A stretch of 44,787 bases of DNA. It comes from Oscillospiraceae bacterium. Lineage in GTDB: Bacteria; Bacillota; Clostridia; Oscillospirales; Ruminococcaceae. The notes under the pieces were generated by a model, which was not told the DNA's origin, searched no databases, and saw nothing but the letters and a program-made list of their open reading frames with translations. Location of the stretch: the NCBI GenBank assembly GCA_015067025.1, contig SVNC01000016.1:1-44787 (forward strand). Direction: 5' to 3'. Below are positions 35,914 through 43,593 of this stretch, in pieces. The stretch's first letter is position 1, and the number at the start of each line of letters is the position of its first letter. A program made the position numbers and the translations under genes.

Positions 35914-36477
35914 GTGATCACACTGACCGAAAACGAAATCAGAATAGTGCTTGCGTCGGCAATAGAAGATCCGAAGATCTGCCGTGTGTACTTCGATTAC
36001 GATCCTAATTATTTTTACTACTTTCCTATTGCGGTCAGTAAGGACCTTTTTATAGGTGCAAACGAAGATGATTTTTCAATTGACGGCTACACTATAAGAC
36101 GAATAAAGGACGTGGTAAGCGTCAAGATAAAGGATGACAAGTGTCTTGAAATTGATATAGCCGAAGGTCTGCTTGATGAACTTGATCTGCCGGAAATAGA
36201 TATAACCGACTGGCATAGCGCTTTTAAATCGCTTAAAGCTATAGGCGAAAACATAATCATTGAAAAGGAATCCAGTATAGCTGACGACTGTCAGTTTGCG
36301 ATAGGAAGAATTACCGAGGTACACGGTGATTTTCTTTTACTGCGGGAATTTGACGCTGAGGGCAACTGGCTGTATGATAACACTATCATCCCCTTTTCAG
36401 CGATAACAAGCGTTACAATAAACTCAAGGTACGTAAGGGTGTTTTCAAAATACCTGCCTCCCTGCCCTGAAATATAA
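35914..36477 (+). CDS. hypothetical protein with possible CTG or GTG start
   Basis: About 187 residues, no membrane segment, many D, E and I residues (YFDYDPNYFYYFPIAV, VVSVKIKDDKCLEIDIAEGL). It may be a two-repeat beta fold, but I do not recognise it. The start is uncertain: the sequence AAAGAGGTGATC is almost a full anti-Shine-Dalgarno match, and the GTG at 35914 lies inside it. The best spacing is to a CTG at 35923 (product starting MTENEIRIVL). Coordinates are given for the GTG. Confidence 0.75.
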   Translation: MITLTENEIRIVLASAIEDPKICRVYFDYDPNYFYYFPIAVSKDLFIGANEDDFSIDGYTIRRIKDVVSVKIKDDKCLEIDIAEGLLDELDLPEIDITDWHSAFKSLKAIGENIIIEKESSIADDCQFAIGRITEVHGDFLLLREFDAEGNWLYDNTIIPFSAITSVTINSRYVRVFSKYLPPCPEI

Positions 36478-36486
36478 AGCAGAAAA

Positions 36487-36506
36487 ACCCTGCCTTGCGG
36501 CAGGGT
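36487..36506 (-). terminator. terminator of mnmA (bidirectional candidate)
   Basis: ACCCTGCC pairs with GGCAGGGT (8 bp) around TTGC. On the minus strand TTTTTC follows, so it best fits the end of the mnmA-metG unit; on plus it closely follows the hypothetical gene ending at 36477. Confidence 0.75.
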
Positions 36507-36528
36507 CCTTCCGTTTGGGGAAATATAT

Positions 36529-36594
36529 ATGAAAAAATTGAAAATAGCTTGTTTACTGTCCTTTCGACGTTTATATAATAACTCAGAAAGGTGA
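36529..36594 (+). other. possible 21-codon small ORF
   Basis: A start ATG with GGGGA 8 nt before it encodes MKKLKIACLLSFRRLYNNSE and one more residue. The first half looks like the start of a signal peptide. It could be a small peptide, the remnant of a secreted-protein gene, or chance. No downstream domain remains in any frame. Confidence 0.25.
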
Positions 36595-36671
36595 AAGCAG
36601 AAAAAAAGAATTGTGTAAATTAAATGAAATCGTTTTCCATCTGTTTACAATATGACGTTATTCACTATATT

Positions 36672-37739
36672 TCAGCATATTACTCCGCCGCCAAGGACTG
36701 TATCACCATCATAGAAAACGATATGCTGACCGGGTGTTACCGCTCTTATAGGCTCGTCAAACACGACTGTTGCTTTATCCTCTGATATTATCACCTTGCA
36801 GGGCTGTTCTGTCTGCTTGTATCTTGTCTTTGCCTTGCAGGAAAATTCCTTTGCAGTAACTGCTATCATATTAAGCTCCCTTGCGATTATCGTATCACAG
36901 AACAGCTGTTCATTATCACCAAGCACAACTGTATTATTTTCTGCATTCTTACTTATAACGTAAACAGGTCTGCCAAAGCCGACGCCTATACCTCTTCTCT
37001 GACCTATGGTGTAATGGATAACGCCCTTATGCTCTCCTATTACGTTTCCATCGGTATCGCAGAATTTACCCGCGGGATATTTATAACCGATATTTTCTTC
37101 TATAAAATCGCCATAACAGCCTTCAGGCACAAAGCAGATATCCTGGCTGTCAGGTTTCCCTGCACTGACAAGACCCTTTTCTAAAGCAAGCTCTCTTATT
37201 TCTGACTTTTCCATACTACCTAAAGGGAAAACTGCCGCCGATAACTGTTCCTGCGATAATCTGTAAAGCACGTAGGACTGATCCTTAGGGTTTACCGTGC
37301 CATCCTTTAACAGTGCTTTTTTGAGAAGATAACGCCCGCTTGCTTCGTCATACTCTACCCTTGCATAATGACCTGTGGCAAGATATTTGCAGGAAAGCTC
37401 CTTTGCCTTTTGGAGCAAAGCACCGAACTTTATCACTTCATTACAATTGACGCAGGGGTTGGGGGTTTCACCGTTAAGATAGCTGTCCACAAAGCTCTTT
37501 TTAACCGTAGCGGAAAATACCTCTCTCATATCAAATACGTGGTGAGGAACTTCCATTTTTTCTGCTACTCTCTTAGCGTCAACTATATCCTGAGACGAAC
37601 CGCACATACTGTCGCCGTTTTCATCCTTACTGTCATTTAACATAAGCGTAGCACCGATGACGTCGTATTTTTCCTTAAGTAGTATAAGAGCCGCAGAGCT
37701 GTCAACACCGCCGCTCATTGCAAGCATAAGCTTTTCCAT
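36672..37739 (-). CDS. mnmA: tRNA 2-thiouridine(34) synthase MnmA
   Basis: Puts sulfur on U34 of tRNA Lys, Glu and Gln. A 355-residue protein with P-loop MSGGVDSSAA (about residue 8), the pair of catalytic cysteines in TPNPCVNCN (C96) and SQDICFVPEG (C202), and GHYARVEYD; HYTIGQRRGIGVG is also typical. AGAAAGG precedes the ATG. It lies after metG on the same strand, separated by a perfect 14-bp palindrome. Confidence 0.95.
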   Translation of the reverse strand: MEKLMLAMSGGVDSSAALILLKEKYDVIGATLMLNDSKDENGDSMCGSSQDIVDAKRVAEKMEVPHHVFDMREVFSATVKKSFVDSYLNGETPNPCVNCNEVIKFGALLQKAKELSCKYLATGHYARVEYDEASGRYLLKKALLKDGTVNPKDQSYVLYRLSQEQLSAAVFPLGSMEKSEIRELALEKGLVSAGKPDSQDICFVPEGCYGDFIEENIGYKYPAGKFCDTDGNVIGEHKGVIHYTIGQRRGIGVGFGRPVYVISKNAENNTVVLGDNEQLFCDTIIARELNMIAVTAKEFSCKAKTRYKQTEQPCKVIISEDKATVVFDEPIRAVTPGQHIVFYDGDTVLGGGVIC

Positions 37740-37760
37740 ACTAAAAACCTTTCTTTTTAA

Positions 37761-37789
37761 AATTCCTCCGTATAGTATACGGAGGAATT
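37761..37789 (-). terminator. perfect palindrome between metG and mnmA
   Basis: AATTCCTCCGTATA and TATACGGAGGAATT flank a single G (29 bp in all). On the minus strand TTTTAAAAAG follows, on plus ATCTTTTTATTTT, so it can terminate metG transcription. It carries a GGAGG on both strands in the stem. Confidence 0.8.
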
Positions 37790-37795
37790 ATCTTT

Positions 37796-39820
37796 TTATT
37801 TTGTTTCAAACTGTGAGGGGTGCTTTTTGAAGAAGTCAACTCTCGGTTCAAGGAACTTAAGTTCGTGTTCGCTTTCGCCCTTGCAGAAGTGTGACATACC
37901 CTCAAAGATATAATCCCAGCTCCAGAAATCATCACCAAGCTGTAAATACTCTCTCACCATTTCTGTACCTGCAGGTGCAAGAGGGTGTAAAAGAACTGAC
38001 GCTACTCTGATATAGTGGAAAATATCGATAAGAGTCTGACGACGAAGGTCGTTGTCCTCGTTCTTATCGGCAATACCCATATTCTTTGCCCAGAGCTTAC
38101 TTGCCTTTCTGATATAGGAGTCGAGTACGTAAGTTACCTGGTGGAACTCGAACTTGTGCATATAGCGTTCATATTCAAGAATAGCCTTTTCGCTTTCTGC
38201 AATAACGTCAGCTGAAACCTCGCCAACAGGCATCTTTCCGTCGAAATACTTCTGTGCACAGTAGAAGCAGGAACGTATAACTCTGTTGAATACGTTTGTA
38301 AGCAGTGAACCTTCCTTAACTGCGGGATCGCTGTCTTCAGGCTTTGCGTCGGGGTTATAGGGCTTGGGCATAAAGCTTACACTTCTCATACCGAGACCAA
38401 GGCTGAGCCAGTGCATTCTGAGCTGTTCTGCCGTATAGTGATTTAAAAGGTCTGCCGCCATAGGAGGCTTTACAGCACCGGAACTGCTTGCCTTTGTATT
38501 AAGGAATAAAATGTGGTTATTTGCAACTAAGATAGGAAGCTGTAATTCGCCGTCTGCGGGATCAGACTTTATCTCACCGTTCTGTAATGCCATAAACATA
38601 GCCATTTCAGCAACACCGTAGAAGTAGATGTTATCAGAGCCGATGAACTGATATACCTGAGCATCCTTACTGCACCAGTAATCCTTCCATTCCTTCATTT
38701 CCTTGCCCTGCTGTTTTAAGTAAGCACAGGTAAAGGAGATAGGTGCCCAAAGGGATTCGGGCCATACCCATACGGTAAGATCCTTTACGTCTTCAAGGTC
38801 GGGTGCCTTTACGCCCCATTCAATATTACCTGTTAAGCGGAAAGGAACGAGAGTCTTACCTGTTCTGAAACGAAGACCGCTGCCTGACATTATTTCACAA
38901 GCATCATCTCTTTCCTTAAGAGAATCAAAGCAGATGGTGAAGGAAGGCTTCTTCTCTTCATTTTCCATCGTATGATGAGGGAGTCTGTCCTTTACAGCTT
39001 CATATTCCTCCATAAGCTCCTTCTTGATGTGAACTACGGGAGGCTCTAAGAATTCGCCTATCGTCTTTGAAACAAGTGGTCTTACGTTCTTCATAGGCTT
39101 TATTTTATTTACGTACTCAGTTAAAAGCTCTAAATAATCTGTAAGACGGAAATACCAGTTTACAACATCCTTCATTACGGGTGTTTCGCCTGTTAAGGTA
39201 CTCTTGGGGTCGATAAGGCTTGAGGGCATATACTGGTGACCGAGCGAGCATTCGTCTGCATAGCCCTTATCGGACTGACAGCCCATAACGGGGCACTTAC
39301 CCACTACCTGTCTGCCGTTTAAGAAAGCTCCTGCCTTTTCATCATAGAACTGAGAAGTGGTTATCTTTTCAAGCTGACCGTTTTCATAAAGCTTCTTTAT
39401 AAATTCAAGAGAGATCATATTGTGAATCTCTGCCGCATCGCCTAAAGCACTTGCTCCGAAAAGGTTAAGGCTGATATCATAATCGCCTAAGGTCTTTTTC
39501 TGATGCTCGTGATTCTTTCTTACAAAGTCCTCAATACTACCTTCAAACTCGCCCTTTTCAACAAGATTGCGATAACCCTCAGCAATGGGAGAGCCGTAGC
39601 AGTCTGTACCTGAAACGAAGATGACGTTGTCACTGCCGATGCGGTCTCTTAAAAATCTTGCCCAGGTATCGGCAAATACAAACACACCACCAACGTGACC
39701 GAAGTGAAGCTGCTTATTGCCGTAGGGCATACCGCCGGTTATTACTGCCTTTTTAGGAAACTCGGGTCTGTTATCCTTTGAAGGCTTATTGTTTTTATAG
39801 TTGTTATTGTTGTTTTCCAT
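37796..39820 (-). CDS. metG: methionine--tRNA ligase, atypical (class I tRNA ligase family)
   Basis: A 674-residue class I synthetase. The N-terminus is an Asn/Lys-rich tail (residues 2-19). The HIGH motif is HFGH (39-42) after GGMPYGNKQL; GTDCYGSPIA and a zinc-knuckle-like CPVMGC-x9-CSLGH (C176, C181, C191, H195) followed by DPKSTLTGETPVMKD mark it as MetRS. The KMSKS loop reads KASSS (443-447). An insert of about 50 residues (around 265-320) is not usual for MetRS. No second metG is visible here to test which copy is housekeeping. AAAGGAG precedes the ATG. No T-box leader. Confidence 0.82.
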   Translation of the reverse strand: MENNNNNYKNNKPSKDNRPEFPKKAVITGGMPYGNKQLHFGHVGGVFVFADTWARFLRDRIGSDNVIFVSGTDCYGSPIAEGYRNLVEKGEFEGSIEDFVRKNHEHQKKTLGDYDISLNLFGASALGDAAEIHNMISLEFIKKLYENGQLEKITTSQFYDEKAGAFLNGRQVVGKCPVMGCQSDKGYADECSLGHQYMPSSLIDPKSTLTGETPVMKDVVNWYFRLTDYLELLTEYVNKIKPMKNVRPLVSKTIGEFLEPPVVHIKKELMEEYEAVKDRLPHHTMENEEKKPSFTICFDSLKERDDACEIMSGSGLRFRTGKTLVPFRLTGNIEWGVKAPDLEDVKDLTVWVWPESLWAPISFTCAYLKQQGKEMKEWKDYWCSKDAQVYQFIGSDNIYFYGVAEMAMFMALQNGEIKSDPADGELQLPILVANNHILFLNTKASSSGAVKPPMAADLLNHYTAEQLRMHWLSLGLGMRSVSFMPKPYNPDAKPEDSDPAVKEGSLLTNVFNRVIRSCFYCAQKYFDGKMPVGEVSADVIAESEKAILEYERYMHKFEFHQVTYVLDSYIRKASKLWAKNMGIADKNEDNDLRRQTLIDIFHYIRVASVLLHPLAPAGTEMVREYLQLGDDFWSWDYIFEGMSHFCKGESEHELKFLEPRVDFFKKHPSQFETK

Positions 39821-39865
39821 AAGGAATATCTCCTTTGCTTTAAACTCAGAAATTCGCTACCCATT

Positions 39866-39894
39866 ATTGTACCACAAAATTCGTCCAATTGCAA
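39866..39894 (-). promoter_or_regulatory. promoter of metG
   Basis: TTGCAA (39889-39894), 17-nt spacer with TGG before the -10, TACAAT (39866-39871), about 45 bp upstream of the ATG. Confidence 0.8.
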
Positions 39895-40003
39895 TAAAAA
39901 TCTTTATTTTAAACGGATTTTGACATCAAAAATTTCGCTCAATATTTTCTATCTTGAAATTTAACTAATTCTGTCAGATTGATTATAAATTTTACACTTT
40001 TAC

Positions 40004-40032
40004 TTGCTTTTTTCGTTTAGATATGATAAAAT
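40004..40032 (+). promoter_or_regulatory. promoter of the LacI-type GGDEF gene
   Basis: TTGCTT (40004-40009), 17-nt spacer with TGA before the -10, TAAAAT (40027-40032), about 48 bp before the ATG; GGAAG precedes the start. Confidence 0.65.
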
Positions 40033-40080
40033 TAATGTATATGTAATTGATTACACTATTTTGGCAGGAAGACACCTAAT

Positions 40081-42042
40081 ATGCCCCACACCGAAAAAAA
40101 GCATAACGTAAACGTAGCTTTCTGTATCGGAGATATGCTTGCGGCATTTCCTATGCTCAAAGGTCTATGCAGCTATACCGCCGATCGGAATATAAACGTT
40201 CATATTTTCAACGGAAATAACGGTTATTACAAAGAGATGAGCGCTCAGGACATCGGACAGGCAAATATATACAACTTACCGAACTTTGAGATGTTCGATA
40301 TGCTTATAATCGCACCCTTCTTTCTTGATTCCAATGACGAGCTTATTCTGCCTATTATTGAGAGGGCAAAAAAAGCAGGAATTCCTGTTCTTACCGTAGG
40401 TTTAGAGTACGAGGGTTGTTACTGTCTTATGTCAGATTACACCTCTCAGATAGAGGCTCTTACCGAACATTTTATTACTGAGCATAAGTTTGACGATATC
40501 TGCTTTATTTCAGGTTTCCCTGATGATAAAGTTTCTATGCAGCGTAAACAGGGCTATAAAAACGCTCTCGAAAAGCACGGTATACCCTTCAGAGAGGAAA
40601 ACATATACTACGGCAGCTTTTGGGAAATGCCGACAAGAGAAGCTGTCATAAAGCTAGTAGAAGATCGTGGCGGCAAGCTCCCACAGGCGATAGTGTGTGC
40701 AAATGACACTATGGCGACCTCAACTATGATGCAGCTTGATGATATGGGCTATAAAGTCCCCCGTGACGTCTGCGTTTCAGGTATGGATGGACTGGACGAA
40801 GCTGAGGGCTATATAACCACAGCACGCATAATGTCCCACGAAACAGGTTGGCTTACGGGTAAGCTGATATCCGCTATCCTTGAAGGAAGCAAGACGGTTG
40901 ATAAGGTTACCATTGAGCCTCCGGATGTAATGCTCGGTGCGTCCTGCGGTTGCCGCAATACCACGGAGCTTTCTCCTAAAAAACGCCATAACCTATTCCA
41001 GGATGTTTATGAGGCTCAAAGATATGCTGAAAGAGCGATCAACGTAATACAGAAATTATCAGAGTGTGCTACGTTTGCAGAGGCAAAGGTAATGCTTGAC
41101 GAAATGATGCCAAAGGTATGGGCAAACGACGCATGGCTTTGTATCTGCAACGACCTTATATCAAGTATTTCCAATTCAGACGTAAACAGTACGGATGCTG
41201 CGGCGGGTAATGATGAAAACATCTCTACTCACATAAACGACTATAGCGAAGAAATGTATTGTGCTGTACGGATGTCCTCCAAGGAAATACTCCCCAGTAC
41301 GATACTTAAGACGTCAGAAATACTCCCTGACTTCTATAATGAATCTGACAGAGCAAAGATCATTCTTTACAGTCCTCTCAATTATGCTGACAGAACGCTT
41401 GGCTATCTTGCTATAGAATATTACCCCTGGAGCAATATGATATACATAATGAGAATTCTCACTATGGGTATTTCCGCAATGCTTGAATCGGTAAAAAATC
41501 AGAACAGACTCTACGCTTACGGCAAGAAGATAGACGAGCTTTATATCACCGATTCGCTTACAGGATTATATAACCGCAGGGGCTTCTTCAAGCTGTATAA
41601 TGAATTTGCGAAGCAGGAAAATAAACCTGATACTATGGTAATATCCATAGATATGGATAACCTGAAGCAGATAAACGACAACTACGGACATAACGAGGGT
41701 GACGCCGCCATCATGGCAATATCTGACGCTATGAAAAGTACCGCTGTTGAGGGAGATATCTGTGCCCGTTTCGGCGGAGATGAATTTGTTGTATTCGGCA
41801 AATGTGATAACGAAGAATATCTCACCACATATATAAATAAGATACTTGGCAATCTAACCAAATTCAACAGGACCTCAGGCAAGCCCTATAACGTACACGC
41901 CAGCTTAGGCAGTATGATAATGCCGGGAGATACCGAAGAGCATATTGATTATTACATCAACGCCGCAGATTCAAAGATGTATGTAGATAAGGTTAAGCAT
42001 AAACGCAGAAGAACCATAAACGGCACAAATAAGAAAAAGTAA
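40081..42042 (+). CDS. cytoplasmic LacI-type sensor fused to GGDEF domain
   Basis: A 653-residue protein without signal peptide or membrane helix. Residues about 8-300 look like a LacI/GalR ligand-binding core (periplasmic-binding fold type I): AFCIGDMLAAFPMLKGL, CFISGFPDD, QAIVCANDTMATSTMM, GMDGLDEAEGY. It has no DNA-binding helix-turn-helix. A middle region of about 220 residues of GAF-like or unknown type follows, then GGDEF (about 490-640) with ARFGGDEFVVFG (565-569); the RxxD site is missing. Predicted to couple a small ligand in the cytoplasm to cyclic-di-GMP output. Followed by a terminator. Confidence 0.88.
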   Translation: MPHTEKKHNVNVAFCIGDMLAAFPMLKGLCSYTADRNINVHIFNGNNGYYKEMSAQDIGQANIYNLPNFEMFDMLIIAPFFLDSNDELILPIIERAKKAGIPVLTVGLEYEGCYCLMSDYTSQIEALTEHFITEHKFDDICFISGFPDDKVSMQRKQGYKNALEKHGIPFREENIYYGSFWEMPTREAVIKLVEDRGGKLPQAIVCANDTMATSTMMQLDDMGYKVPRDVCVSGMDGLDEAEGYITTARIMSHETGWLTGKLISAILEGSKTVDKVTIEPPDVMLGASCGCRNTTELSPKKRHNLFQDVYEAQRYAERAINVIQKLSECATFAEAKVMLDEMMPKVWANDAWLCICNDLISSISNSDVNSTDAAAGNDENISTHINDYSEEMYCAVRMSSKEILPSTILKTSEILPDFYNESDRAKIILYSPLNYADRTLGYLAIEYYPWSNMIYIMRILTMGISAMLESVKNQNRLYAYGKKIDELYITDSLTGLYNRRGFFKLYNEFAKQENKPDTMVISIDMDNLKQINDNYGHNEGDAAIMAISDAMKSTAVEGDICARFGGDEFVVFGKCDNEEYLTTYINKILGNLTKFNRTSGKPYNVHASLGSMIMPGDTEEHIDYYINAADSKMYVDKVKHKRRRTINGTNKKK

Positions 42043-42052
42043 AAATTAAACG

Positions 42053-42085
42053 CCCTTGATGCAAAAATGCATCAAGGGATTTTTT
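42053..42085 (+). terminator. terminator of the LacI-type GGDEF gene
   Basis: CCCTTGATGCA pairs with TGCATCAAGGG (11 bp) around AAAA, then ATTTTTTAAC. Confidence 0.93.
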
Positions 42086-42134
42086 AACAATATGATAAAG
42101 TTTGTGTAACGGCGGTGTTGCATATTAGACGTAC

Positions 42135-42700
42135 GATAAATTGTTGTTTGCGGGTTGCACCCGCGGGCAGTTCCGCCTTTAAATACCACCGATGTTTGCA
42201 AAGGTGAGCAAAACGGCGGCATCACACGATGGAGAGCGATAAATTGTTGTTTATAGGGTTGCCGTAGGCATTGTAGCCCCCAACCCCCTTACCCCCTTCC
42301 CCCTTAGGGAATATATTTCGGCAAAAGTATTTGCCGAAATTGTCGCAGTTCTGCGAACTGCTGGGGCTGGGAGCAGTCCGATAGGACTGCGTGACTTTAT
42401 GAAAATGCAATTTTCATAAAGTTTAGGCTACCGCCCCTTGTGACCCTTTGGGGCTACGCCCCAAACCTCTTTTATTTCGGCGTTTGAGGGCAATTTACCA
42501 CCTTATTTTAATTATAATCATTTCCGTAGGGGCGACTGTTTCGTAAGAAACAGTCGCGGTCTTTAGACCAACGACTACTCAGATGCTCGCCGCCGAAGGG
42601 AGCAGTCCGTAGGACTGCGGCGGTTTTTAAAATCTTTGATTTTAAAAACAATGGGAAACTTGGATTGAACGCCACGCGTTCAAACAACAATTTACCGACA
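42135..42700. mobile_element. hairpin-array repeat element with terminal inverted repeats
   Basis: No gene is credible here. TAAATTGTTGTTTG (42137-42150) returns inverted at 42681-42694, bounding about 558 bp. Perfect stems inside: GCGGG (42150-42164), TGCC (42260-42270), TTCCC (42297-42311), ATTTCGGCAAA (42315-42340), GCAGTT (42345-42361), GCAGTCC (42373-42390), ACTTTATGAAAAT (42394-42422), TTTGGGGC (42447-42465), GCGACTGTTTC (42532-42557), GGTCT (42558-42569), GCAGTCC again (42602-42618), GTTTTTAAAATC (42623-42649), TTGAACGC (42665-42683), with loops of 2-5 nt. AAATTGTTGTTT also recurs at 42241-42252. A partial second copy lies at 44625-44787. It resembles a non-autonomous (MITE-like) or structured-RNA repeat; no target duplication is evident. 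Confidence 0.7.
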
Positions 42701-42729
42701 TCATAAAACCAAATTAATTGTTTGTACAA

Positions 42730-42755
42730 AAAAAGCGACCATAAGGTCGCTTTTT
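42730..42755. terminator. terminator of the first prepilin gene
   Basis: AAAAAGCGACC pairs with GGTCGCTTTTT (11 bp) around ATAA; on the minus strand TTTTTTTGTAC follows. It lies just after the stop codon. Confidence 0.93.
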
Positions 42756-42756
42756 A

Positions 42757-43437
42757 TCAGTCGATATTTCCAAGTATCAGAGCCGGTGAAGTGCCTACGA
42801 TAAGTCCGTCGACGGTAATTCCGTTATGCTCGTTGTCCCAGGTACAAATTTTTTCGCCCCAATCTACAGTTGTTGTGGCGACAAGGTTGCCTTCTGTATC
42901 AAAAGCAGCTTCAAGCTGTGGTACAGCTGCACCTGTTTCGTTAAAATATGCGGCTCTTACAAATCCGCCTGAAACGGCAAACCATAAATAGCCGTTAGTA
43001 AGATCGGGAAAATAGTTCATCATCTCAAGCGATAATAAATTCTGCGGTACATCCACGTTATCCACTACTTTATCGGATGAAGTCATGCCCGTGCCTGTAG
43101 CAGTCCAGTCTACGTCATCATTACTTATGAAATTTGCAGTGTCTGTAACGGCTGTAGTCCAGGTAGGAGTACCTGATGCATTTGAAACAGTTATTGTGAT
43201 AATAGAGGTTGCTGTCTGTGTAGGTTTCATACCATGTCCGTCCGCATCAAGCTTTGTAAGAGTCTGTGATAAGGCTTCGCTCATTTCATTAGCTACCTTA
43301 TTTGCACTTGTTATCTTTGAGTCACGGACAAAACCCATCATAGTGGGAACGAGGATTGCGGCTAATACACCGATTATTGCTATTACAACGATAAGTTCTA
43401 CTAAAGTAAAGCCTTTTTTTCTGAGATGCTTTTTCAT
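42757..43437 (-). CDS. type IV prepilin-like protein, copy 1
   Basis: About 226 residues from the ATG at 43437 with GGAGG 5 nt before it; a TTG upstream lies inside that site. The class III signal is HLRKKG followed by FTLVELIVVIAIIGVLAAIL, so cleavage by prepilin peptidase should leave an N-terminal Phe with Glu5 after it. The C-terminal part is acidic and Thr/Ser-rich (TATSIITITVSNASGT) and ends GTSPALILGNID. It shares the N-terminal 35 residues and the ending pattern with copy 2, showing gene duplication. Own promoter and terminator. Role in pili or secretion is inferred. Confidence 0.92.
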   Translation of the reverse strand: MKKHLRKKGFTLVELIVVIAIIGVLAAILVPTMMGFVRDSKITSANKVANEMSEALSQTLTKLDADGHGMKPTQTATSIITITVSNASGTPTWTTAVTDTANFISNDDVDWTATGTGMTSSDKVVDNVDVPQNLLSLEMMNYFPDLTNGYLWFAVSGGFVRAAYFNETGAAVPQLEAAFDTEGNLVATTTVDWGEKICTWDNEHNGITVDGLIVGTSPALILGNID

Positions 43438-43475
43438 AATTTCCTCCGTCAATTGTTAAATAACTTAATAAATTT

Positions 43476-43504
43476 ATAATAGCACAATATCCGGTAAATT
43501 GCAA
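43476..43504 (-). promoter_or_regulatory. promoter of prepilin copy 1
   Basis: TTGCAA (43499-43504), 17-nt spacer with TGC before the -10, TATTAT (43476-43481), about 40 bp before the ATG. Confidence 0.8.
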
Positions 43505-43532
43505 TAGCTTTTTTTAAAAAGGCAAAAATAAA

Positions 43533-43554
43533 CCCCCGACCGTATGGTCGGGGG
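43533..43554 (-). terminator. terminator of prepilin copy 2
   Basis: CCCCCGACC pairs with GGTCGGGGG (9 bp, GC-rich) around GTAT; on the minus strand TTTATTTTTGCC follows. Confidence 0.93.
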
Positions 43555-43593
43555 AAATGTTACACATTTTTTATGTACTTAGCAACTTAACTA

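Noticed and set aside
36601-36671. Second small gene or regulatory RNA between the small ORF and mnmA
   Set aside because: Only an AT-rich stretch with no clear start, pairing, or promoter directed at a gene.
39821-40000. T-box leader upstream of metG or trpS
   Set aside because: The metG leader is about 45 nt and trpS lies 19 bp after another gene; neither has room for or shows the T-box core.
42135-42700. CRISPR array
   Set aside because: The palindromes differ from each other and are not evenly spaced direct repeats with spacers; no cas gene is near.
42222-42729. Open frames of 60-75 codons inside the hairpin-array element
   Set aside because: They have no ribosome binding site, run through perfect hairpins, and encode low-quality sequence; they are chance frames.
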